Of a DNA stretch of 64,000 bases, positions 46,022-56,045 are shown piece after piece. The stretch comes from Streptomyces sp. SLBN-31 (GTDB taxonomy: Bacteria; Actinomycetota; Actinomycetes; Streptomycetales; Streptomycetaceae). Positions within the stretch are counted from its first letter, which is position 1. Every line of letters starts with the position of its first letter. The stretch is taken from contig NZ_VFNC01000001.1 in NCBI RefSeq assembly GCF_006715395.1, positions 1 to 64,000 on the forward strand, given 5' to 3'. Under the pieces are notes generated by a model. The model was not told the DNA's origin, made no database searches, and worked only from the letters and a program-made list of their open reading frames with translations. The translations under genes and the position numbers were made by a program.

Positions 46022-47401
46022 TCAGCCCAGCGCCCGCTCTCCCCGCCACGGCAGCTCCGCGGTCACCCGCGTCGGCCCGCCGGCCGGCGAGTCCACGACC
46101 AGAATCCCGTCCACGGCGTCCAACCGCTCCGCGAGCCCTCCCAGCCCCGACCCGCCGGAGGCGTCCGCGCCCCCCACACCGTTGTCCACGACCTGGACCA
46201 TCAGCCGGTCCTCCACCCGCCACACGTCCACCGCCGCCCAGGTGGCCCGCGAGTGCTTGCTGATGTTCTGCAGCAGCTCCGACACCGTGAAGTAGGCGAT
46301 GCCCTCGATGGCGGGCGCCGGCCGCTCAGTGAGATCCACCTCCACCTGCACCGGCACGGTGCACCGCGAGGCCACCGCCGACAGCGCCGCGTCCAGCCCC
46401 CGGTCCGTCAGCACCGCCGGATGAATCCCCCGCGCCAGGTCCCGCAGCTCCTGCAGCGCCGTCTTCACCTCGCCGTGCGCCTCGTCCACCATGCGCGCCG
46501 CCGCCTGCGGGTCCTCGGTCAGCTTCTCCTTCGCCAGCCCCAGATCCATGGCCAGCGCCACCAGCCGGGCCTGGGCGCCGTCATGCAGGTCGCGTTCGAT
46601 GCGCCGCAGATCCGCGGCCGCCGTATCGACCACGACACCCCGGTCGGACTCCAGCTCCACCACCCGCGCCGACAACCGCGACGGCCCGAGCAGCCCGTGC
46701 ACCAGCAGCCGGTCCACCGTCGTCAGCGCCCGCACGATCCACGGCGTCGCCAGCGTGAACAACAGCCCCACCAACGCCGTGACGGTGATCTCGAAGGGGT
46801 TGTCGAGATAGACCGAGTGGTGTGCGTCGCCGTACAGCTGGAGGCCGCCCTGGCCGACGTACACGGGGAAGACCCAGAACCACAGCGGATACGTCAGCAA
46901 CGCCCACCCGTACGCCCAGAAGTTGAGGGCGACCACGAACGAGAACACCCGCCAGGGGAACTGCAGCACCGCGTACAGCAACGTCCGCCACGACGTGCCG
47001 CTCTTCAGCACCGCCCCCATCCAGGCCATCACCCCGGACTTCCTCATCCGCAGCGGCTCGGGGTCGGCCACCTCCAGCCCCAGCATCCCGCGGGCCCGTG
47101 CCCGCTCCAGCGCCGCGAACCCCCTGCACCCGGCGAGCCCCGCCGCCAGCACCGGAATCCCCAGGAAGGTGACCAGGAGCCCCGCCCCCAGCGACAGCAG
47201 GGTGACCGCGAAGACGAAGAGCAGGATGCCGATCGGCAGGCCGAGCAGCACATACCCGAACTCGCGCCAGCTGCGCGCCTCGAACGGCGCCCGCAGTCCG
47301 GCCGGCAGCCGATGCCGCCGCTCACCGGAGTACCCGGAGTACCCGAACCCGGATCCGTGACCCGATCCGTAGTCCTGCCCGTAGTCGTAGTCCGTGGCCA
47401 T
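46022..47401 (-). CDS. Sensor histidine kinase (HisKA_3), copy 1
   Basis: A 459-residue membrane kinase. A Tyr/Gly-rich N-terminus (YDYGQDYGSGHGSGFGYSGY) precedes about four transmembrane spans (GYVLLGLPIGILLFVFAVTL, LTYPLWFWVFPVYVG, VTALVGLLFTLATP). The phospho-His motif is RRIERDLHDGAQARL, and the N/G boxes are LLQNISKHS, VVDNGVGG and GSGLGGLAERL. It shares nearly the same catalytic region with the next gene. It lies 173 bp before the response regulator. Confidence 0.92.
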   Translation of the reverse strand: MATDYDYGQDYGSGHGSGFGYSGYSGERRHRLPAGLRAPFEARSWREFGYVLLGLPIGILLFVFAVTLLSLGAGLLVTFLGIPVLAAGLAGCRGFAALERARARGMLGLEVADPEPLRMRKSGVMAWMGAVLKSGTSWRTLLYAVLQFPWRVFSFVVALNFWAYGWALLTYPLWFWVFPVYVGQGGLQLYGDAHHSVYLDNPFEITVTALVGLLFTLATPWIVRALTTVDRLLVHGLLGPSRLSARVVELESDRGVVVDTAAADLRRIERDLHDGAQARLVALAMDLGLAKEKLTEDPQAAARMVDEAHGEVKTALQELRDLARGIHPAVLTDRGLDAALSAVASRCTVPVQVEVDLTERPAPAIEGIAYFTVSELLQNISKHSRATWAAVDVWRVEDRLMVQVVDNGVGGADASGGSGLGGLAERLDAVDGILVVDSPAGGPTRVTAELPWRGERALG

Positions 47402-47560
47402 CGACGTCGTCCGTTTCTGCTCGTCCACTCGTCCACTCGACCTGCTCGGCCGCGGCTGTCCCGCCGTACCTCCACACTCCTGCGCCGCAGCTCCGCGGAC
47501 CATGGAGTCCGTCGGCCTGTTGGAAGGGGGGTTTTCCCTACCTCCCGTGCGAGTCTCCGG

Positions 47561-48760
47561 CTACTTCTCGCCCGCGGGCCGGTCCCGCCACGGCAGCTCG
47601 GCCGTCACCACGGTCGGTCCGCCCTGCGGCGAGTCGATGACGAACAGGCCGTCCACCGCGTCCAGCCGGTCGGCGAGCCCCCGCAGGCCGCTGCCGCCGT
47701 CCAGGCGGGCCCCACCGCGGCCGTCGTCCTCGACCTGGATGAGCAGCCGGCTGTCCGCCCGCCACACCTCCACGGACGCGGTCTTCGCCCCGCTGTGCTT
47801 GCTGATGTTCTGCAGCAGCTCGGAGACGGTGAAGTAGGCGATGCCCTCGATCGCCGCGGCCGGCCGGGAGCCGAGATCGACCGTCACCTTCACGGGGACC
47901 GTGCAGCGCGAGGCGACCGACGAGAGCGCGGCATCGAGCCCCCGGTCCGTCAGTACGGCGGGATGGATGCCGCGGGCCAGGTCCCGCAGCTCCTGCAGCG
48001 CGAGCTTCACCTCGCCGTGTGCCTCGGCGACCATCTCCGCCGCCGCGTCGGGATCCTCCAGCAGCTTCTCCTTGGCCAGCCCCAGCCCCATCGCCAGATT
48101 GACCAGCCGGGCCTGCGCCCCGTCGTGCAGATCGCGCTCGATGCGCCGCAGGTCCGCGTTCGCCGTGTCGACCACGACCCCCCGGTCCGACTCCAGTTCC
48201 GCGATCCGCCGCTCGAGCTCGTCGGAGGGCGACAGCAAGCCGCGCACCATCGCCCGGTCGGCGTTCGCCAGCCCCCGCGCGATGAACGGCAGCACCGGCC
48301 ACAGCACGAACAACGAGGTCAGCGTGACGGTGAAGGTGAGGATGCCCCACGGCAGCCGGATGACGTCGTACAGCACCGTGCGCCAGGCGACCGGATCCTT
48401 CACCACCATCCACAGCTTGGGGAGGAGGCCGCCCGCCGCCTCCCGCCCGGGCAACGGGCTCGGCTCGTCGATGTGCACCCCGAGCAGCGCCCTGGCCCGC
48501 CGCCGCTCCAGCCGCGCCCACAGTCGCGCGCCCATCAGCCCCGCCGCGAGCAATGGGAACCCGATCACCGTCACGGTCAGCCAGAACCCGGTGAACAGCA
48601 CCGTCACGACGTACACGAACCCGAACAGCGCCAGCGGAAGGTTCGCCAGCAGATGCGCGATCTCCTTCCAGGTGTGCGGGTCGTAGGCGAAGCGGGCGGG
48701 CGGCAGACGGTCGTCGGCGCCTTCCGGGGCCCGGTCCGGGCGCGAGAATCCTTCGGTCAT
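47561..48760 (-). CDS. Sensor histidine kinase (HisKA_3), copy 2
   Basis: A 399-residue paralogue of the preceding kinase. It has a short N-terminus, four spans (LANLPLALFGFVYVVTVLF, LTVTVIGFPLLAAGL, GILTFTVTLTSLFVLWPVLPF), the phospho-His motif RRIERDLHDGAQARL and the ATP lid QVEDDGRGGARLDGGSGLRGL. The core around GEVKxALQELRDLARGIHPA is almost identical in the two. It lacks the Tyr/Gly-rich N-terminus of copy 1. It is divergent from nuoA2. Confidence 0.92.
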   Translation of the reverse strand: MTEGFSRPDRAPEGADDRLPPARFAYDPHTWKEIAHLLANLPLALFGFVYVVTVLFTGFWLTVTVIGFPLLAAGLMGARLWARLERRRARALLGVHIDEPSPLPGREAAGGLLPKLWMVVKDPVAWRTVLYDVIRLPWGILTFTVTLTSLFVLWPVLPFIARGLANADRAMVRGLLSPSDELERRIAELESDRGVVVDTANADLRRIERDLHDGAQARLVNLAMGLGLAKEKLLEDPDAAAEMVAEAHGEVKLALQELRDLARGIHPAVLTDRGLDAALSSVASRCTVPVKVTVDLGSRPAAAIEGIAYFTVSELLQNISKHSGAKTASVEVWRADSRLLIQVEDDGRGGARLDGGSGLRGLADRLDAVDGLFVIDSPQGGPTVVTAELPWRDRPAGEK

Positions 48761-48861
48761 ATGGGCTAGCGTGCCGCGCGGCGGGCAGCCGCGCCATGAG
48801 GTCGGCCGCCGCTGTCCGCTGGGGAAAACCCCACCCCCGCGCACCGGCGCCCGCCTCCGGC

Positions 48862-48883
48862 GGATCTCGAGGGGATCTCGAGG
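48862..48883. repeat. 11-bp perfect tandem direct repeat
   Basis: GGATCTCGAGG occurs twice with no gap, so the two copies lie on the same helical face. It is 14 bp before the probable -35 of nuoA2 in the kinase/nuo2 divergent region. Candidate activator or response-regulator site. Confidence 0.55.
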
Positions 48884-48896
48884 CGTGACGGGCTGC

Positions 48897-48924
48897 TTAC
48901 CGTCCCTTTATCAGGGCCTAGACT
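48897..48924 (+). promoter_or_regulatory. Probable nuoA2 promoter
   Basis: TTACCG and TAGACT separated by 16 bp; the -10 ends 54 bp before the nuoA2 start. Confidence 0.4.
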
Positions 48925-48978
48925 CCGGTGCGTACAGATCGTCGAACAGCAACGAGTGACACGAGTGAGGGGACGGAC

Positions 48979-49374
48979 GTGCGGGAACCGACCGTCGCGG
49001 TCGCGGCGGACTACTTCCAGTCGTACTCGGTCGTCGGGCTGCTCGCCGTCGTCGGCGTGCTGTTCGTCGCCGTGGCCTTCGGCGCCGGCCGGCTGCTGCG
49101 ACCGGTGGTCCCCACCCCCGAGAAGCTCCTGACGTACGAGTGCGGAGTCGACCCCGTCGGCGAGGGCTGGGCCCACACCCAGGTCCGCTACTACGTCTAC
49201 GCCTTCCTCTACGTCATCTTCGCCGTCGACTCGATCTTCCTGTTCCCCTGGGCGACGGTCTTCGCCGCCCCCGGTTACGGCGCGACGACCCTGGTCGAGA
49301 TGTTCGTCTTCCTCGGCTTCCTGACCGTCGGCCTGCTCTACGCGTACAAGAAGGGCGTTCTGGCATGGACGTGA
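48979..49374 (+). CDS. nuoA2: NADH-quinone oxidoreductase subunit A, second operon
   Basis: A 131-residue three-span subunit. [20 protein letters not shown] matches the family Tyr-Glu-Cys-Gly loop, and [22 protein letters not shown] the second membrane region. GTG 48979 has GAGGGGA 5 bp upstream; the upstream in-frame codons lack conservation. It starts a ten-gene operon and overlaps nuoB2 by 10 bp. It differs clearly from NuoA of the first operon, so it is not a recent copy. Confidence 0.95.
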   Translation: MREPTVAVAADYFQSYSVVGLLAVVGVLFVAVAFGAGRLLRPVVPTPEKLLTYECGVDPVGEGWAHTQVRYYVYAFLYVIFAVDSIFLFPWATVFAAPGYGATTLVEMFVFLGFLTVGLLYAYKKGVLAWT

Positions 49375-50060
49375 CGCCAGACACCGACACCACCGACGGG
49401 CAGCCGGTCCTGCTGCCGGAGCCGAAGAGGCTCGGCGCCCTCGCCCGCCTCGCCCCGGAGCCGATGAAGGTGGTCCTGAACTGGGGCCGCCGCTACTCCC
49501 TCTGGGTCTTCAACTTCGGCCTGGCCTGCTGCGCGATCGAGTTCATCGCCGCCTCGATGGCCCGCCACGACTTCATCCGCCTCGGCGTCATCCCCTTCGC
49601 CCCGGGGCCGCGCCAGGCCGACCTGATGGTCGTCTCCGGCACGGTGACGGACAAGATGGCGCCTGCCGTGAAGCGCCTGTACGAGCAGATGCCGGAACCG
49701 AAGTACGTCATCTCCTTCGGCGCCTGCTCCAACTGCGGCGGCCCCTACTGGGACTCCTACTCCGTCACCAAGGGCGTCGACCAGATCATCCCGGTCGACG
49801 TCTACGTCCCCGGCTGCCCGCCCCGCCCCGAAGCCCTCCTCCAGGGCATCCTCAAGCTCCAGGAGAAGATCGCCCGCGAGTCCCTGGGGGAGCGGTACGG
49901 CAACGGCACGACGCGCCCGACGGCGGCCGCCCTGCAGAGCGGCCTGGTGAGGCCGCCGGCTCCTGCGACGGACGGCGGTGACGCGGCCGGCGCCGGCGAG
50001 GCCGGCCCGGCCGGCAGGGGCATCGAGAGTGGCGAGGCCGGCGAGGAGGGCGGGCGATGA
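49365..50060 (+). CDS. nuoB2: NADH-quinone oxidoreductase subunit B, second operon
   Basis: A 231-residue subunit. All four N2 ligands are present: the Cys pair in [11 protein letters not shown], the Cys in [15 protein letters not shown] and the Cys in [11 protein letters not shown]. An extra Cys sits next to the third. The C-terminal ~50 residues are Ala/Gly-rich. ATG 49365 lies inside nuoA2. It should support electron delivery to quinone if a NuoD partner is available. Overlaps nuoC2 by 4 bp. Confidence 0.95.
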   Translation: MDVTPDTDTTDGQPVLLPEPKRLGALARLAPEPMKVVLNWGRRYSLWVFNFGLACCAIEFIAASMARHDFIRLGVIPFAPGPRQADLMVVSGTVTDKMAPAVKRLYEQMPEPKYVISFGACSNCGGPYWDSYSVTKGVDQIIPVDVYVPGCPPRPEALLQGILKLQEKIARESLGERYGNGTTRPTAAALQSGLVRPPAPATDGGDAAGAGEAGPAGRGIESGEAGEEGGR

Positions 50061-51361
50061 CCACGGTCGGCTGGCTCCCGGCCCCCGTCGAGGAGCTGTT
50101 CGGTACGGACGCCACGGCCGAGGAGTCCTACGAGGTCCTGACGGTCGACGTGCCGCCCTCCTCCTGGCTCACCGCGCTGGAAACGGCCCGTGACCGCCTC
50201 ACCTGCACCTACTTCGACTGGCTGAGCGCCGTCGACGAACCGGGCACGGGTTTCCGCGTCGCGGCACACGTCGTCGCCCTCTCCCCGGTCCGCCGCCTGC
50301 TCCTGCGCACGACCGTTCCGCACGAGGCCCCGGCCCTGCCCTCCGCCGTCGGCGTGTACGCGGGCGCGGCCTGGCACGAGCGCGAGACCCACGAGATGTT
50401 CGGCGTCGACTTCGAGGGCCACCCCGCCCTTGACCACCTCCTCCTCCCGGAGACCTTCGAAGGCCACCCCCTGCGCAAGGACTTCGTCCTCGCCGCCCGC
50501 GTCGCCAAGGCCTGGCCCGGCGCCAAGGAACCCGGCGAGTCCGAGCACGGCGGCCCCAAGCGCCGCCAGATGCTCCCCCCGGGAGTCCCGGACCCCAACG
50601 AATGGGGCCCCCTGAAGGGCCAACTCCCCCCTGCCCCCGCCCGCCCGACGAGGGCCCCGGCCCGCGCGGCGGGTGAGCGTCCGGCCCGCGCGGCGGGTGA
50701 GCGTCCGGTCCGTGCGGCGGGTGAGCGTCCGGTCCGTGCGGCGGGTGAGCGTCCGGCTCGGCGCATGCGGTCGGCTGCGGAGGGGTCGGCGAGCCAGGCC
50801 GGAGGGGACCCGGAGGCCGGTGCGGTCGCGGACACCGGTGCGGCTTCGGCCGCGGCCGGCGGCGGCGCGCCCGGGGCACGGCCGCGGCGTGCGCGCTCTG
50901 CCGCACAGGGGTCCGTGAGCCAGACGGCGGCGGGCGCGGAGAACGCGGGCGGTCGTGCGGCGTCCACGGGTGAGGGGTCGGCGACCACGGCTGACGAGGC
51001 CCGTGCTCCGGCGGACGCTGCACAGGCCGCGGCTGACGTGGCCCGCACTGCGGCCGACGCGTCCGACGTCGCGGCCGATGCGCCCCGGACCACGCCGTCG
51101 CCGAAGCCCGCTACCACCCCTCGCAGCCCGGACGCCCCCTGGCATCACGCTCGCCCGGCCTTCGAGGAGCCCGACTCCACGCAACCCCCGAGCCCCGAGC
51201 CCGCCGCGCAACGCGACACGGACTCCGCCTTGAACCCGGACCCGGACTCCGTCCCGCAACCGGGCCCGGACTCCGTCCCGCCGTCCGAATCCGCCCCGGA
51301 CCCCGAGGACCGCACCCCCGACACCCGAAGCCCGGAAGACCCCGAAGGAGGCAAGCAGTGA
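50057..51361 (+). CDS. nuoC2: NADH-quinone oxidoreductase subunit C, second operon, with long repeat tail
   Basis: A 434-residue protein. The NuoC domain is in the first ~160 residues ([59 protein letters not shown]). About 240 residues of Ala/Pro/Arg-rich, low-complexity sequence follow. They include four tandem copies of RAAGERPA/V encoded by 24-bp repeats (50663-50758) and an Ala/Asp run. No NuoD domain is fused: nothing resembles the 49-kDa signature. The stop overlaps nuoH2 by 4 bp, so nuoD to nuoG are truly absent. Confidence 0.93.
   Translation: MTTVGWLPAPVEELFGTDATAEESYEVLTVDVPPSSWLTALETARDRLTCTYFDWLSAVDEPGTGFRVAAHVVALSPVRRLLLRTTVPHEAPALPSAVGVYAGAAWHERETHEMFGVDFEGHPALDHLLLPETFEGHPLRKDFVLAARVAKAWPGAKEPGESEHGGPKRRQMLPPGVPDPNEWGPLKGQLPPAPARPTRAPARAAGERPARAAGERPVRAAGERPVRAAGERPARRMRSAAEGSASQAGGDPEAGAVADTGAASAAAGGGAPGARPRRARSAAQGSVSQTAAGAENAGGRAASTGEGSATTADEARAPADAAQAAADVARTAADASDVAADAPRTTPSPKPATTPRSPDAPWHHARPAFEEPDSTQPPSPEPAAQRDTDSALNPDPDSVPQPGPDSVPPSESAPDPEDRTPDTRSPEDPEGGKQ
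50663..50758 (+). repeat. Four tandem 24-bp units inside nuoC2
   Basis: Near-identical units CGCGCGGCGGGTGAGCGTCC plus GGnn, encoding RAAGERPA/V. Only two or three bases vary between units. Confidence 0.85.
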
Positions 51362-52326
51362 CGGACGCTGTCGACGTCGCCCTGCGACTCCTGATCGTCT
51401 TCGTCGTCTTCCTCACCTTCCCCCTGATCGTGGGTCAGACCGAGCACAAGGTCATGGCCCACATGCAGGGCCGCCTCGGTCCGATGTACGCCGGCGGCTT
51501 CCACGGCTGGGCCCAACTCGTCGCCGACGGCGTGAAGTTCGCGCAGAAGGAAGACGTCGTGCCCGCGGGCGCGGACCGCCGCATCTTCCAGCTCGCTCCG
51601 GCCGTCGCCCTCCTGCCGTACCTCCTCGTCCTCGTCGCCATCCCCATCGGCCCGGACGAGGGCGCCGTCGGCCAGGTCCTGGACGCCGGCATCTTCTTCG
51701 TCCTCGCCGTGATGGGCGTCGGCGTCCTCGGTTCGCTCATGGCCGGCTGGGCCTCCGCCAACAAGTTCTCCCTCCTCGGCGGCCTGCGCACCGCCGCCCA
51801 GCTCCTCGCCTACGAACTCCCGATGCTGCTGGCCGCCGCCTCCGTCGCGATGGCCGCCGGCACCGTCTCCCTGCCGGGCATCCTCGACGCCTTCGAGTGG
51901 TGGTGGCTGCCGTGGCAGATCGTCGGCGCGGTCGTCTTCTTCGTCGCCGGGCTCGCCGAACTCCAGCGGCCGCCCTTCGACATGCCCGTCGCCGACTCGG
52001 AGATCATCTTCGGCGCCTACACCGAGTACACCGGTCTGCGTTTCGCCCTGTTCCTCCTCGCCGAGTACGCCGGAATCATCGTCCTGTGCGGCCTGACCAC
52101 CGTCCTGTTCCTGGGCGGCTGGCACGGCCTCTGGGGCGCCGACGGCCTCGGCTGGGTCTGGACCCTGCTCAAGACGGCCGTCCTCGCCTTCCTCGTGATC
52201 TGGCTCCGCGTCACCTACCCCCGCCTGCGCGAGGACCAGCTGCAGAAGCTCTCCTGGACCCTCCTCGTCCCCCTCTCCCTCGCCCAGATCGCCCTCACCG
52301 GCATCGTCAAGGTGGTGATCCAGTAA
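51358..52326 (+). CDS. nuoH2: NADH-quinone oxidoreductase subunit H, second operon
   Basis: A 322-residue intact subunit with eight spans. Conserved quinone-chamber segments are present: [50 protein letters not shown] and [18 protein letters not shown] 51358 overlaps nuoC2. Unlike the first-operon nuoH it has no frameshift, and it is shorter because the tail is missing. A 2-bp gap precedes nuoI2. Confidence 0.95.
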   Translation: MTDAVDVALRLLIVFVVFLTFPLIVGQTEHKVMAHMQGRLGPMYAGGFHGWAQLVADGVKFAQKEDVVPAGADRRIFQLAPAVALLPYLLVLVAIPIGPDEGAVGQVLDAGIFFVLAVMGVGVLGSLMAGWASANKFSLLGGLRTAAQLLAYELPMLLAAASVAMAAGTVSLPGILDAFEWWWLPWQIVGAVVFFVAGLAELQRPPFDMPVADSEIIFGAYTEYTGLRFALFLLAEYAGIIVLCGLTTVLFLGGWHGLWGADGLGWVWTLLKTAVLAFLVIWLRVTYPRLREDQLQKLSWTLLVPLSLAQIALTGIVKVVIQ

Positions 52327-52328
52327 CC

Positions 52329-52889
52329 ATGTCCCCCATTCCCGGCTCCGGCCTGGCCAAGGGCCTGGCCGTCACCCTCCGCACCATGACGAAGAAGTCG
52401 GTCACCGAGCAGTACCCGGACGCCCAGCCCGACCTCCCGCCCCGCACCCGCGGTGTCATCGGTCTGTTCGAGGAGAACTGCACGGTCTGCATGCTGTGCG
52501 CCCGGGAGTGCCCGGACTGGTGCATCTACATCGACTCCCACAAGGAGACGGTCCCGGCGGCGGCCCCCGGCGGCCGTGAGCGCAGCCGCAACGTCCTCGA
52601 CCGCTTCGCCATCGACTTCTCCCTGTGCATGTACTGCGGTATCTGCATCGAGGTCTGTCCTTTCGACGCCCTGTTCTGGTCCCCGGAGTTCGAGTACGCC
52701 GAGACCGACATCCGCGAACTCACCCACGAGCGCGACAAGCTCCGCGAGTGGATGTGGACGGTGCCGGCCCCGCCCGCCCTCGACCCCGGCGCGGAGGAAC
52801 CGAAGGAGATCGCCGCCGCCCGCAAGACCGCCGAGAAGCTCGCGGCGGCACGGACGGAGCCGACCGAGCCGCAGGGAGGACAGCCGTGA
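52329..52889 (+). CDS. nuoI2: NADH-quinone oxidoreductase subunit I, second operon
   Basis: A 186-residue subunit with two complete 4Fe-4S motifs: [12 protein letters not shown] and [12 protein letters not shown]. The N-terminal [20 protein letters not shown] helix is family-typical. Lacking NuoEFG, this subunit would be the natural electron entry point from ferredoxin, as proposed for NDH-1-like complexes. The stop overlaps nuoJ2 by 4 bp. Confidence 0.95.
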   Translation: MSPIPGSGLAKGLAVTLRTMTKKSVTEQYPDAQPDLPPRTRGVIGLFEENCTVCMLCARECPDWCIYIDSHKETVPAAAPGGRERSRNVLDRFAIDFSLCMYCGICIEVCPFDALFWSPEFEYAETDIRELTHERDKLREWMWTVPAPPALDPGAEEPKEIAAARKTAEKLAAARTEPTEPQGGQP

Positions 52890-53650
52890 CCCACCCGGCC
52901 GTCATGACCCATCCGGTCGCCGTGCCTCTCGCCGCCGCGCAGCACGGCTTCCTCTCGCCGACCGGCGTCGAGATCGCGTTCCTCCTCGTCGGCCTGGCCA
53001 CCTTCGGCGCCGCGCTGGTCACCGTCACCACCCGACAACTGGTGCACGCCGCCCTGTGGCTGGTGGTCGCCCTCGGTGGCCTCGCCGTGGAGTACCTCCT
53101 GCTCACCGCCGAGTTCATCGCATGGGTGCAGGTCCTCATCTACGTCGGTTCCGTCGTGGTCCTCCTCCTGTTCGGTCTGATGCTCACCAGGGCCCCCATC
53201 GGGCGCTCCCCGGACGCCGACTCCGGCAATCGCTGGGCCGCCCTCACCGTCGCCGTCGCCGCCGCGGCCGCCCTGATCTGGGTCGTCGTCGATGCCTTCC
53301 GCACCACCTGGGTCGATCTGGACGGGCCGGCCGCCGGTTCCACCGCCGTCACCGGGGCGAGCCTCTTCCAGAACTGGGTCCTCCCCTTCGAGGCCCTCTC
53401 CGTCCTCCTCCTCGCCGCTCTGGTCGGCGCGATCGTCCTGTCCCGAAAGGCGAAGGCCGAGTCGAGCCTTCCCCCTGTGAACTCCCGAGCGGCGACCGGT
53501 GGTTCCCCATCTGTCCCGGATTCCCGTAATCACCCGATCGAGGGAAACCCCGGGAGCCGAGCGGCAAAGTCGGCCACGGGGACTCACCGCGTCGCGGGTC
53601 CGGACCCGGCCGCGGACTCCCACCCGGCCGACCAGGAAGGCGCCCGCTGA
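52886..53650 (+). CDS. nuoJ2: NADH-quinone oxidoreductase subunit J, second operon
   Basis: A 254-residue membrane subunit. Five spans occur in the first ~195 residues ([60 protein letters not shown]). The last ~60 residues ([14 protein letters not shown]...) are polar, with a stretch near 53480-53560 of lower GC3 than its neighbours. GTG 52886. Shares one base with nuoK2. Confidence 0.94.
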   Translation: MTHPAVMTHPVAVPLAAAQHGFLSPTGVEIAFLLVGLATFGAALVTVTTRQLVHAALWLVVALGGLAVEYLLLTAEFIAWVQVLIYVGSVVVLLLFGLMLTRAPIGRSPDADSGNRWAALTVAVAAAAALIWVVVDAFRTTWVDLDGPAAGSTAVTGASLFQNWVLPFEALSVLLLAALVGAIVLSRKAKAESSLPPVNSRAATGGSPSVPDSRNHPIEGNPGSRAAKSATGTHRVAGPDPAADSHPADQEGAR

Positions 53651-54048
53651 TGCACCTCGCCTATCCCGCGGTCCTGGCCGCCCTCCTCTTCTGCACGGGC
53701 CTGTACGGAGTCCTCGCCCGTCGCAACGCCATCCTTGTCCTGATGTCGGTCGAGCTGATGCTCAACGCCGTCAACCTGAACCTGGTCGCCTTCGACGTAT
53801 GGCTCAGCAAGGCCGCCCGCGAGACGCTGCACTCCGGTCAGGCCCTGACCCTGTTCACCATCGCCATCGCCGCCGCCGAGATCGGCATCGGCCTGGCGAT
53901 CGTCCTCGCCGTCCACCGCAACCGCGGCACCTCCGACATCGACAAGCTCCGCGACACCGCCGAGGGCCACGAGACGGTCGGCCCCGACAGCGACGTCCTC
54001 ACGGCCGGGCCGGCCGACGGGGCCGGGAAGGCCGAGGCCACCGCGTGA
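53650..54048 (+). CDS. nuoK2: NADH-quinone oxidoreductase subunit K, second operon
   Basis: A 132-residue three-span subunit. The proton-path glutamates are retained ([13 protein letters not shown] and [15 protein letters not shown]). A ~30-residue C-terminal tail not seen in NuoK of the first operon follows. ATG 53650. The stop overlaps nuoL2 by 4 bp. Confidence 0.95.
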   Translation: MHLAYPAVLAALLFCTGLYGVLARRNAILVLMSVELMLNAVNLNLVAFDVWLSKAARETLHSGQALTLFTIAIAAAEIGIGLAIVLAVHRNRGTSDIDKLRDTAEGHETVGPDSDVLTAGPADGAGKAEATA

Positions 54049-56039
54049 CCACCACCACCCTCGCCGTCCTCGTCCCGCTCCTGCCGTTCCTGGGAGCCGC
54101 AGCGGGCCTGCTGCTGGGTCGCACGGCCCCCGGCTTCGTCCGTCCGCTCGCCGTCCTGCCGGCTCTCACCTCCTTGGTGCTGGCGGTGCTCGTCGCCGTG
54201 CGCCAGGGCGGCGACCAAGCCGTGAACGCCCACACCGAACTGACGCCCACCGGCTCGGTCCCCATCGAACTCGCCCTGCACATCGACGGCTTCGCCGCCC
54301 TCGTCGCCATCCTGGTCGCTGTCGTCGCGTCCTGCGTGCAGATCTACTCGACGGGCTACCTGCGCGACGACCCGCGCTACCCCTCCTACGCCGCGCTCGT
54401 CTCGCTGTTCACCTCCGCGATGCTGCTCGTCGTCTACTCCGGCGACCTGATCGTGCTGCTGGTCGGCTGGGAAGTCATGGGCATCTGCTCCTACTTCCTG
54501 GTCGGCCACTACTGGGAGACCCCGGAAGCCCGCGCCGCCTCCATCAAGGCCTTCCTCGTCACCAAGCTCGGTGACGTCCCCTTCCTCATCGGCCTGTTCG
54601 CCCTCGCCACCGAGGCCGGCTCCTTCCGGATCACGACGATCCTCGGCACCGTCGCGCACGGCGGCCTCGACCACCCGACCCTGATCGCCCTGCTGCTCCT
54701 TGCGGGCGTGGCGGGCAAGTCGGCGCAGTTCCCGCTGCACTCCTGGCTCCCCGACGCCATGGCCGGCCCGACACCCGTCTCCGCGCTGATCCACGCCGCG
54801 ACGATGGTGGCCGCCGGTGTCTACTTCATCGCCCGTCTCCTCCCGGTGTTCGAGGCCTCCCGGGCCGCCATGGTCGTCCTCGCCGTCATGGCCGCCGTCA
54901 CGATGGTCGGTTCGGGCCTCGCCGCGCTCGCCCAGGACGACATCAAGCGCGTCCTCGCGTACTCGACGATCGGCCAGCTCGGCTACATGACCGGCGCCCT
55001 CTCCGTCGGTGACCGCTCGGCCGCCGTCTTCCACCTCCTCACGCACGGCGCCTTCAAGGCGCTGCTCTTCCTCGCGGCCGGCGTGATCATCCACGCCGCC
55101 GGCACCAACTCGCTGGCCGCCATGTCCCGCCTGAGCGGGCTGCGCGACCGCGTCCCCGACGCCTTCTGGACGATGACCGTGGCGCTGCTCGCGCTCGCCG
55201 CGATCCCGCCCTTCAGCGGCTTCTTCTCCAAGGAGTCCGTCCTGGGCGCCGCCGAGCACGTCGCCACCGGCCACACCGAGCACGCGCCCGGCGTCGCGGG
55301 CTGGATCACCCTCGTCGCCGGAATGGTCGCGGCCCTGCTCACCGCCGCGTACGCGACGCGCCTGTGGCTGCTGGCCTTCCACGGCCGGGGCGCCGAGGCC
55401 CCCGACCACGGAAGGCAGCCCCTCACCATGACCGTGGTGCTGTGGGTGCTCGCCGTCCCGTCCCTCGCCCTCGGCGCCTTCTCCTACCGACCGCTGCCCG
55501 ACTGGTTCGACGGCCGCGACCTCACGCCGACGCTGACCACCTCCGTCGTCGGCACGGGCGTCGCCCTGGTCGGCGGCATCGTCACCTACGCGGCCTGGCG
55601 CCACACCACCAGCCTCGCGGCCCGCGTGCCGCTCGGGGCGGTCGCGGCCCATCCGGAAGGCGACGCCGGGCAGGTCGAGGCCGAGGCCATCGCCAGCCAC
55701 GCGCCCGCCTACGGGGGAGTGGCCTACGCGCCCGACCCCGCCGACCCCGGTCGTCTGCTGCTCGGTCCGCTGCACCGGCACGCGGCCGTCGGCTTCCACC
55801 TCGACGCCGTGTACGCGGCCCTCTTCGTCCGCCCGGTCCAGGCCGGTGCGAGCCTCGTCCGGTTCCTGGACCGCGAGGTCGTCGAAACCTACGTACGCGG
55901 CGCGGGCGCCCTACCCCGACTGCTGGGTGCCGCCGTACGGCGGGCCCAGACAGGCAATGTGCAGACCTATGTGAGCGCGCTGCTCGCAGGCACCGTCGTC
56001 CTGGCGGTCGCCGCCCTCCTCGTCGCCACGGGAGCGTGA
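54045..56039 (+). CDS. nuoL2: NADH-quinone oxidoreductase subunit L, second operon
   Basis: A 664-residue antiporter-like subunit. [51 protein letters not shown] and [18 protein letters not shown] are conserved. The C-terminal half has a long loop, and the terminal segment ([19 protein letters not shown]) may anchor the lateral helix. GTG 54045. Six bp separate it from nuoM2. Confidence 0.94.
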   Translation: MTTTTLAVLVPLLPFLGAAAGLLLGRTAPGFVRPLAVLPALTSLVLAVLVAVRQGGDQAVNAHTELTPTGSVPIELALHIDGFAALVAILVAVVASCVQIYSTGYLRDDPRYPSYAALVSLFTSAMLLVVYSGDLIVLLVGWEVMGICSYFLVGHYWETPEARAASIKAFLVTKLGDVPFLIGLFALATEAGSFRITTILGTVAHGGLDHPTLIALLLLAGVAGKSAQFPLHSWLPDAMAGPTPVSALIHAATMVAAGVYFIARLLPVFEASRAAMVVLAVMAAVTMVGSGLAALAQDDIKRVLAYSTIGQLGYMTGALSVGDRSAAVFHLLTHGAFKALLFLAAGVIIHAAGTNSLAAMSRLSGLRDRVPDAFWTMTVALLALAAIPPFSGFFSKESVLGAAEHVATGHTEHAPGVAGWITLVAGMVAALLTAAYATRLWLLAFHGRGAEAPDHGRQPLTMTVVLWVLAVPSLALGAFSYRPLPDWFDGRDLTPTLTTSVVGTGVALVGGIVTYAAWRHTTSLAARVPLGAVAAHPEGDAGQVEAEAIASHAPAYGGVAYAPDPADPGRLLLGPLHRHAAVGFHLDAVYAALFVRPVQAGASLVRFLDREVVETYVRGAGALPRLLGAAVRRAQTGNVQTYVSALLAGTVVLAVAALLVATGA

Positions 56040-56045
56040 GCAGGC

